Assembly: GCA_963644945.1 (NCBI GenBank)
Contig: CAVIQK010000009.1
Location: forward strand, 4,923 to 68,922
From: CAVIQK01 sp963644945
GTDB lineage: Bacteria; Bacillota; Clostridia; Christensenellales; DTU072
Direction: 5' to 3'
Length of the DNA: 64,000 nucleotides
The translations under genes and the position numbers were made by a program. The notes below the pieces were generated by a model. That model did no database searches. It was not told where the DNA came from and saw only the letters and a program-made list of their open reading frames with translations. Positions 1 to 9,700 of this stretch are shown here, one piece after another. The number at the start of each line of letters is the position of its first letter. The stretch's first letter is position 1.

Positions 1-22
1 TTTTGTCGTTTACTTTTATTTT

Positions 23-47
23 ACTTTTAGGAGGCTCCCCTAAAAGT
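23..47 (-). other. Hairpin downstream of mscL
   Basis: A 9-bp perfect inverted repeat with a 7-nt loop starts 10 nt after the mscL stop codon. It is placed like a terminator, but neither strand has a convincing U-tract after it. It may stabilise the mRNA 3' end or be a weak terminator. Confidence 0.4.
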
Positions 48-56
48 CGCTTCCTG

Positions 57-689
57 TTATGCCTTGTTTTCTTTCAAAAGTTCGACGATTTGTTGGAGAA
101 GTTCCTCGGTTGTAGGGGCTTTGGCAGGGGCTTCTTCGACTTTTGCAGGAGTTTCTTCTACTTTCTCTTCTACTTTTGCAGGAGTTTCTTCGGCTTTTTC
201 TTCGACTTTTTCTTCTTTTACTTCGGCTTTTTCTTCTACTTTGGCGTTTTTGCCTTTATTCTTGGCATCTTCAACAAGTTTTTCGGCAGAGGTCTTGACT
301 TCTTTTTGGACTTCTTTGCCTACTTCTTTGAGTTTGTTGAAGGCTTTTACTATGACAAATAGGACAAGGGCGGTAAGTAGGAAGGTGATGACTGCCGAGA
401 TTACGGAACCCCAATCGATGATAAGGGCTTCGGTCAAGACTTGGCCGTTTTCGTCAAGGACGGCTTCTCTTAGGACGGTTTGTAAGGCTCCTGTGTTGCC
501 TGTCCCGGGGATCCAGTTGATGAGAGGAGTCAAGATGTTTTTGACAAGACTCGTGACAACTGCGGTAAATGCAGAGCCGATTATCATACCGACGGCTAGG
601 TCCATGACATTGCCACGATTGATAAATGCTTTGAATTCGTTGAAAAGTGCTTTTAGTTTTGAGACTTTTTTCTCTTTCTTTTCTTCCAT
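57..689 (-). CDS. mscL: Large-conductance mechanosensitive channel MscL with a long charged C-terminal tail
   Basis: MscL forms a pentameric inner-membrane pore that opens under membrane tension and releases solutes during hypo-osmotic shock. The N-terminal amphipathic stretch (FKAFINRGNVMDLAVG, about residues 19-34) and two membrane helices (about 28-52 and 93-117) fit the family. The protein has 210 residues, whereas MscL is usually 120-150. The extra roughly 90 residues (118-210) are rich in Lys, Glu, Ala and Pro, with an imperfect repeat around EETPAKVEEK before a short predicted helix at the end. The start is supported by an AAGAGG site. It lies 12 nt downstream of the giant lipoprotein gene and may be cotranscribed with it. 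The tail is seen directly; its role is unknown. Confidence 0.95.
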   Translation of the reverse strand: MEEKKEKKVSKLKALFNEFKAFINRGNVMDLAVGMIIGSAFTAVVTSLVKNILTPLINWIPGTGNTGALQTVLREAVLDENGQVLTEALIIDWGSVISAVITFLLTALVLFVIVKAFNKLKEVGKEVQKEVKTSAEKLVEDAKNKGKNAKVEEKAEVKEEKVEEKAEETPAKVEEKVEETPAKVEEAPAKAPTTEELLQQIVELLKENKA

Positions 690-701
690 TGTTGTATCCT
701 C

Positions 702-3700
702 TTATATTGTATTTATTTTTATATATACTGTTATTTTTATATTATCTAGTCCTCTTGTCAAGGTTTCGGGGGTATATTCTTCGGTCAAGGCTTGATCCTT
801 GTAATATGTGACGGTAAATTCGTCTGAAATTCCCAAATCTATTTTGGTGACGTCGGGGGACACTCCGTCTATTACGGTGAATTTGTAAGGCTCGAAGGTC
901 TTTTGTCCGTCAACATCGACAAAATTGACGTATGCTTCTATATTTCTAATTGTGAGGGACGGCCAACCCTTTTTATATTCGGTGACACAGTCTTCTCTTA
1001 CGTAGAAGTACATGGGGGTGAGTGTCTGGATGGTACCGTCTTCGCCTTGTTGCCAATCGGCATCCGCTACCGCTCTACGATAGTCGTCTATGACTTCAAG
1101 GGGATCGATGCCGTCGGTCACTATTTCTACTGCCGTAGTGGAAAGCATTACGAGGTTGGTGAGGTGGGTTTCTCCTAGAAGTCCGTTGAGTCCTATTTTG
1201 ACAAGGGTGGAGGGCAAAACTAGGGTGTTGAGGGTAGGTGTAGGCTCTGTTGAGGTCGGGGCGAATTTGAAGCCTTCGGTGGCTATTGCCACTACGGGAA
1301 GTCCGTTGTAATAAGTGGGGACTATTATTGTTTCGCCGACTGCCGTTCCTCTAGATACTTCGTAGCCGTCGCCTGTTTCGTTGAGAACAAATGTGAGTCC
1401 TTCGGTGGTGGAGGTCGTCTGCCAATCTAGGTAAAGCGTGGTGTCGTGGTAAACGTATTGGGTGGAGGTAGAATCGATTTCTACTTTTTTGCCGTTTTCG
1501 ATGTAATACCAGTTGCCATGAGTCGAATACGGAAGGACGGGATCTCTGCCTTGGTAGGTGGGGAACGCCGACAATGTGTCGATGTCTAGTGTGGTCAATT
1601 GGTCGCCGTTTTGGGCATCGAAGGTGAGTGTCGAACTCATAGCCAAAATTTTGTCGGGGTAATCGGTGTAACCGCTTGCGACTTTGACGGTGTTGACGAG
1701 ATCGCCTTGTACCAAAATGTATAGATCGGTATCGTCAAAGACTCCTTTTCCTATCGGGATCGTGGTGGTCGAGTCGATTATTACGCCACGTAGCGTAGCA
1801 TAGCGGAAGGCATAGTCCGAAATCTTGGACACGACGGTGGTATCTATATAATATTTGCCGTCTGCATCCCCGTCTTTTCTTGACGGATAGCGAACAAGCT
1901 CTTTCTTCTCGCCTGTTTTCTTGTATAGTATGCCGTCTATCGACTCATAACTCGTATTGCCGACTTCTACCAAAATTTGGGATAGAATCGACGATTCGGA
2001 AAGATTGAGAGCCGATGAGTATATGGTGCTTACGGTGCTAGGCAATGTGTAGGTCGTGTATTGACGTAAGGCGGGGTAGCATACGAGGGTGGTTTTAGAT
2101 GCATTGTAAAGCACTCCGTTTTCTACCGCAAACGACGGTGTCGCCGAAACGTTGACTATGATGAAACTTGCGATGTCTTGGGCACTTTCGAAGGTGTATT
2201 GGGTGATTGTGGTCACACTGCCGTCAAGTTTGAATTCGTAGCCGGAGCCTTCCTTTGTTACCGACGGGAAGGAAATTATCTTCTTGTAGTCAATCGTGTA
2301 TAGGGCATAATTTTCGATGCCGTTGCCTACTTGGAACGAGGTGTTTTGCGGAGAGACTTCGAAACTTTCGAGGGTGTCGCAACCGACAAACGCATTGTCT
2401 TGAATAAAGGTGATCGTTTCGGGGATATAGACTGATTTTACTTGGGTGCCTTTGATGAGTTCGCCGGAAATTCTCGTGACCGGTAAATATTTGCCGTTGT
2501 AGAGATAATAGTTGGCAATAACTAGGTGTTCGACACTGCCGATGCTACCTTGCGATACTTGAATCGTACCGTCGTAGGACATGACGTAAGACAGTCCCGA
2601 AGTGCCTTGTTTTATCCAAATTGCGTATAGGGTAAGTCCTTCTTCACCGACAACGCCTTGTGAGAAGTCGTAGAGGCTGAGTATCGAGGAATTATCTTCG
2701 TAGTAACCCCAACCGCCAAACGTGTATGCCGAATAGTCCCAACCGTATGAATATGCGGTGGCATAGGTAAGGGGCGGTGCGGACAATACGTTGTCGTCAA
2801 GAATTAGGGAGTCGGTCGGGTTGTCGAAGGTATATCCCAAAGAATTCCTATAAGGTTTGCCTTTGGCTATCATGTAAGTGATTTTGGAGGTGAGCGGTTT
2901 TAGACGTGTAGAATATACCGAGTAGGTCGCTCTGTACTCCGCAATAAGATCGGTAGGCACGTAAATGTAGGCATTGTCGCAACCCATGAGGAACATGTCT
3001 TCGTCTTGGGTGGCGCTTGTGATTAGGACGTGTTCGCCACTAGAATCGGTGCATGTTATGGAGACTTTTTGGAGGTTGATGTCGTCCAAAAATACTCTTG
3101 TGCCTATTGACGTAGTGTCATCGTAGGTAAACGGAAGGTTGACTTCGGTAAGTGCCGTACAATATGCAAAGGCTTGGGACCATATTTCTTTGAGGGCAAT
3201 GCCGTCTTCAAATGTAAGGCTTTTTAAGGTCACACATTTTTCAAATGAAGATGCGCCTATTCTCGTAATATCTTTGGGGATCACGATGTCTGTTAGGCTC
3301 ATACAGTTGTAGAACGCACGAGTGGGGATTGCGGTAAGACCGGTAGGAATTGTGAAGGTCGTAAGTTTTACACAGTCTTTGAACGCCGATGCGCCTAGTC
3401 CGTCTCTTTCTTGTATGGTGCCGTCCGTATCTTTATATTTGTATCTCAAATTGGCTCCGTCTTCTATTGTCGCTTTCGTCATGGCTCTACAACCTTCGAA
3501 CGCACTCTCGCCTATCAAGGTGATGGTAGCAGGAATTGTTATCGAGGTAAGCGACTGACAATTTTTGAAGGCGGAATTGCCTATTGTGGTCAAACGATTG
3601 CTTAGGTCAATGTTTCTTAACGATATACAACCTTCAAATGCAGAGTCGCCTATTGTGGTGGGAGCGCCCCAAAATACTACGGTGGTAAGGTTGATACAGT

Positions 3701-6700
3701 TTTTGAACATATCTTGCGATATGGTGATTATGGTAGAGGGGATAGATATTGTTTTGAGGGCATGGCAACCTTCGAAGGCTCCGTCGCCTATTGCGCTGAG
3801 TGTCGCCATGGGAAGGCTGATTGTTTCTAGAGAAGAACAATTTTTGAAGGCATAATTGCCTATTGTCCTTACTGTGGACGGAATAACTATCTCTTTTAGG
3901 TTGGTAAGTCCTTCGAATGCATTGTTGTCTATTATTCTTACGGGGTAGGTCGTAGCGCCTATTGTTCTTTGGGAGTCTATGACTATCTTGGTAAGATTTT
4001 TGACTGTTTCGCTGTCCGAAACGGACACTTTGAGAACGTCGCCGTCTAGGGTATAGATGAGTCCGTCGGGCGTGGAGGGCGTCCATCTCGCATATAAGTA
4101 TGTATCCTTATATAAAATGTCGTTTTCGAACGAGAATAAATTGCCGTCTATATATTCGGTGTCGTACCAACCTATAAAGACGTAAGAGTTGCGAAGAGGT
4201 GAATCCGTCGTCGCTCCTATCGTGGTGCCGTATTCGGTGGACAAGACTTGGTAAACTACGAATTGGTTTTCGGTTTCTTCTTGCATCAAGTAGAGATATA
4301 CGGTGGATGCGAAAATGTTGTCGATGCGGTTTTTGGGGATGATGCCCGTCCATGCTTCTTTGTATCTCTCTATGTAGGTTTCGGCTCCTTCAATCCCCGG
4401 GACAAGCAAGAGAAGTTTTTCGGGGGCTCCGTAAAACGCATCTGCCGTAAGTGTCGGGGGTGTGGTGCCCAAGAAAACTATTCTTTCGATAGAGGAATTG
4501 CCGAATGCGGAATAGCCTATTTCGGTGACGGTGGCGGGGACTACTACTCTTGTAAGTGAGCCGTTGGCATAGAATGCCGATCTTCTAACGATTTTGACTC
4601 CGTCGATGATTTCATATTCGGTCGAGGTGCTTTTTGCGGGATACAAAATGAGTTCTTCATAGTCTATCGTATAAAGTACTCCGTCTTTTACCGTAAATCT
4701 CGTGCTATCTTCCGAAACGGTGACGGTTTTTAATGTAGAAATGTCGGTGAATGCCGAATCTTTTATCGTGGTGATAGTCGAAGGAATATAGATGCTTTCG
4801 ATCTTGGTCGATAAGAAGGCTCCTGATCCTATTACTCTTACCGGTAAATCCATATAGAAATTGGCAATGACAATGTCTTTTGCGGTGCAAGTGCCTATGC
4901 TTACTTGATAGACGGCTTCTCCGTCTAGTGTAACCTTGGTATATTCGAGTCCTTTGGAGGAGTCTAGAATAAATCTTGCATATAGGGTAAGATCTTCGGT
5001 AAGGGGCAATGTAAAGTCGTATAAAGCGTCGGCTGTTTTTGTGGTGGACCAACCGCCAAACGTGTAGCGCATGCCGAGATTTGTAAATATTTCGGTACAA
5101 ATTATTTCGTCTGCCGTATCGAAAACGTCTTTCGTGACCGAACTATATAGGGTAGAGCCGTCGAAGGGGTTAATATAACTGACGGTTACGATGCTAGGAT
5201 ATATTATGTCTTGGTAGTTGCTCCAATATCCGCCACCGTCTATATAGTCTTGTTTGCTAGGTACGAAAATACGTAAATCGCTGTTGTGGTTTTTGAAAGC
5301 ATTTTCGCCTATTGCCGATCTTGTGGTCGCCTTGATTTTGAGATTTTTGAGGTATTTTACACCTTCAAATGCAGATCTTCCTATGCTTATGCCTGTTTGG
5401 TTGAATATCGGCTCGGTGCCTTTGACGGTGAAATTGGAAAGTTCTAACGTGTAGTCTTCTATATTGATGTTTTGAGGGAACTTGACTATTTTTTCTAGGG
5501 AGACTTTTTTGCCGTCATTATAGGCAATTTTCCCCGATCCGATAGAGTATAGTACACCGTCTATCGATGCAAAATAACCGTTGCAGTTGAGAAGTTTTGT
5601 ATATACCGGATTGCCGCTAGCGTCAAACGAGGAAACATAATAGTAAGCATTGCCGTCCGGAAGAACGGTTATTTTTTCAAGTGCCGTCATGTTGTCGAAA
5701 GCGGTGTCTTTTATCTCGGATATATATTGAGATATTATGAGGTGTTTTATCTTGTCGTTGCCTTCAAACGCCGATGCCAAAATCGTGGTGACGGTGGAGC
5801 CTTCGATTTCGACGGCTTCGTAACTGGCATGTGCGGAATCGGTGTAATAGTAATATGTAAATGTTTGGGTTTCGGTGCTTGATACGGGGTAGTTGATGGT
5901 GACTGTCGCTATACGGCCGTCCGTCACGTCTCTATACGAAACAGAGCCTATCGTGGTGGTGAAGGTCCTTTCTTTGTAGACGGTTTCGCCATTGACATAA
6001 TATTTGACGGATCCGCCCGAAAATGCGCCTATTCCTAAATCGTCGGTTATTGTGAGGGAGTTGTTGCCGTCTTCGAATCTTGATTCGGCTAGAATATCTG
6101 TTAGTACTCCGTCGGTGTCGGTTTTGTATATGGAATATACATTGGCTCTCTTGTAGGCTGTCGTGGGGATGTAGATGACTTCGTCTCTTGCATTGGAGCC
6201 GGTCACTCCGTATGCGGTGCCGTCCGGTGTATAAGTCAAAACGAGTTTACTGTTGACGGCAAAAGATGCGTATAGCGTGAGATTGGATGTGACGGCATCC
6301 GAGAACAAATAAGGAGTCGTGAAGGCTTCGTCTACATACCAACCGGCAAAGGCATAATCGCCATAGACAGAGTCAAATTGGGGATATTCTACGTGGTCAC
6401 CGTATGCGACGGTTTGGGACGCGGGAGGTGTCGAATAAGAAGAAACAAAATCTACCGTATATGTAAGGCGAGTATAGACGGCATATAGTGTCAATTCGGT
6501 GGTGATTACGGTGTCTAGGTCAAATAGCGAGTAGGTGCCGTCTTTAGCGATATACCATGTATAAGAATAGCCTTTTTTGTTGGCGGCAGAAAGGTTTTTG
6601 CCTAGTTTTGCATTGTATAGAGTGGTTTGGACTTGACCTTCGGTTATCTCACCGTCTAGTCCGTCAAACATGTATTTGGTGGTAAGTCTTGTCGTCCATC

Positions 6701-9700
6701 TTGCGTAAAGTGTGAGATCCTTGGTGACTGCATCGGTAGTTAAAAATCTCGATACGGCGGTCGCTTGGTCTTGGTACCAGCCGCCAAATGTTAGGACAAC
6801 TCCGTCTATATCTCTGTGGGTGGGGGTGGCAATGTTTCCTATTGCATCTCCGTGGTTTACGGTAATCGTGGTAAAATCGACGTATTTGCCGTCTATGTAG
6901 TCATAATATTTGAGATTGACGGTGTAGGTGCTGACTTTTTGGACAATGCTCACTTTACCGCCTTTTGGTAAAGGTGCATCAAGGCTCATTACGGTGCCGT
7001 CTTCGTACTGCCAATCGGTCGTGTAGCCGACTGTGGTATATTCCTCGGTAGATATTTTGTTGCTAAACCACGATTGGAGGTTTATAAAGCCCAGAGGGGT
7101 TTTTTGGTCGTCACTTGAAAGATAAATGATCGCATCGCCTTTTTCGGGGTAGTCGAACGAGTAGATTGTGGATGTTGCTCCGTCCGTAAGCGTGAGTGTT
7201 TTTTGGACTCGGTCGAGATTTGCGGTCATCGACAAGTTTTCAAAGGTTACGGTGCCGTCAAGGGAGACTGTGCCGTAATAATATGTATCGCCTATTTTTA
7301 GGGTGATTTGGTCGTCGGTCAATGTTTTGCCTAAGACTAGGGAAATGTCGCCTAGGTTTTCTTCTCCTGTCGATATGGTGCCTATCCATTTGGCATAAAG
7401 TGTCAGGCTCTCGGTAAGAGTTTTGTCGGTGTATAGGGTAGCATCCAAAATGTCGATGCCTTGTTGCCATGAGGTAAGGTCGTTGTTCCATTTGACGGTA
7501 AGATCTTCGTCTAGATACCAACCGACAAAGGTTGCCGTTTTGTTGGTGGGGACAAAACTTGTGAGTTTGGCGCCGTATATATAAGAGGTCTTTTGCGGAG
7601 TCCCCGTCATTTCGACGTGGTTGGAGATATATTCGACGGTTGTTTTGCCGTATTTGATTTTGTCTTGGTAGGAGGTTTTGGAGATAATGGTTTTCCAACG
7701 GTGTCCGAGATCGTCGCCTTGGTAGGTGGAATCGGTGCCGATAAGTAGATATTTTAGGGACGTGATACCGTCAAAGACAGAGTCGGTTTGGAGTGTGGGG
7801 GCGGTTGTTGAGGAGAACACGACGGCTTGTAGGTGGGTGGCGTTTTGGAAAACATACTCTCCTATATAGGTAAGAGTGTCGGGAAGGACTAATATTTCGC
7901 TCGTGGAATTCGCCGGATATGCGATGATTTGGACGGGATATGAGCCGTCCATGCGGTACAAAACTCCGTCTATCGAGCGGTAGTTGGTTCCGTCAAGATT
8001 TATCGATTGGAGATTAGGAAGATTTGTAAATGCGGTGACTCCTATACCGTCTTGCATCATGAGAGATTTGCCCGAAAAGTCTATTTTTTCGAGTGTCGAG
8101 ATGTAGGAAAACGCATAAGGTCTGACGGCTCTGACTTCGCCTGCGACGGTTATTTCTTTGAGTGTCGTGTTGCCTTCTAATGCCGAGTAACCGATGACGT
8201 TGATGCCGTCGTCTTTGCCTATTTCTAGGGTTTTTGACGTGCCTACGTATTTGTAAAGTTGGTTGCCGTTGAAAATGACTTTGCCGTCGGTCTTTTTGGC
8301 GGTGGCGGTAGCATTTTCGAGCCACAAAGTGTTGCCGAATACGTTGGAACTTAGATATACAAATTCGTAAAAGTCGTGAAGATTACTTAGGCTTGTACAA
8401 CCGTTGAAGGCTTTTTCGTTGATGGTTTTGACGGTTTTTCCTACGTAAATGTCGGTGATCGTGGTTTTGCCTTCAAATGCCGAATTGCCTATCGTGATGA
8501 CGGGAGTGCCGTCGTTTTCTTCGGGGATTACTAATATTTTGAGATCTGCCGAGTTGTCGGTGCCGTAATATGCGGTGTATTTTGATTGGTCAAAGCCTCG
8601 GACAATGTTGTTGTCGTCATATACGATGCCCACTGTCCCTACTCTTGTCCATTTGGCATATAGGGTGTAGGCTCGGTCTATTGCCGTAGAGAACGAAAAC
8701 TCGGTCGTGAATAGGGAGTCGGTGTAGTAACCGTCTATCTTCCATTCGACAAGTCCTTTTTCGGAGTCGCCTTCTCTTATTATCTTGTTTTCTTCGTAGA
8801 ATGAGGCATATTTGCCATATTCTACCGTTTGGGATCCCTCGGTATCCAAATATTCTTGGTTGAGAGCATAAACCGTAGCAAAATCGGTGTCTTTTTGGGC
8901 ATTGAGTATGAACTTGATGTCGTAACGTTTTAGTACGGGATAGGCTACGAAAGTGAGATTGTTTTCGGTGATTTTGGTAAAGTCGGGAAGTGTTCCGTCT
9001 GTTTCAAAATTTATGAGTGCAGTGCTTGACGGAGTGCCGTCGGTGGAGCCTTGTAGCCAAAATGCGTCCATGCCCTCAAACGTGGGAAGGGCGGGGACTA
9101 CTTCGGAAATGTCTGCTACATATTCGCCGTCCCTAATATATTCCTTTTTGACGGGATCGGTGGTACTGCTTTCTGACTTGCCCATGACGTTGACGACAAA
9201 GGATGCGGTGATCGTATAACCTGCATAGAGTGTCATGTCGCCTTGGGTGGTTTTCGTGGTCAAGGAGGTGAGATCTATGGTCACTGTACCTAAGGTCAAA
9301 ATGTTTTGGGAATAGGTGCCTACTGCGGTAGGAGTTTCTACAAAACGAGGATTTTCGAGATAGGCATTGCCGTCCGCTATATAGTAGGTGTCACCGTCTA
9401 ATATGACTACGCCTTGACCGTTTTCTATGTGGTAGCCGTAAAAGCCCGAAAGGTCGCCTTGAACGGTGGTTTTTCCTACTGCTACTTTATTTTGTAGTTG
9501 TTTGTCGGTGTACCATGATTCGAAATCGCCTTCGCCTACACTGTTTTGGTAGTTTTGGAGATATTCGCCATAGAAAGTGTCAATGCCGTCCGCTATATCG
9601 GTCGGTTGTTGTGCGGATGCAGACAAGGCATCGAAGGTGATATGATACGGAATCCTATTGAAGCAAGCATATATGACGGCTTTGTCGGTAAGTGATTCGA

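Noticed and set aside
64..795. 243-residue plus-strand ORF opposite mscL
   Set aside because: It is a Ser/Phe-rich shadow frame created by the repetitive Lys/Glu tail of mscL on the other strand.
3322..4086. Several ORFs inside the giant lipoprotein gene on both strands
   Set aside because: They follow the leucine-rich repeat period in other frames and are absent where the repeats stop; they are shadows.
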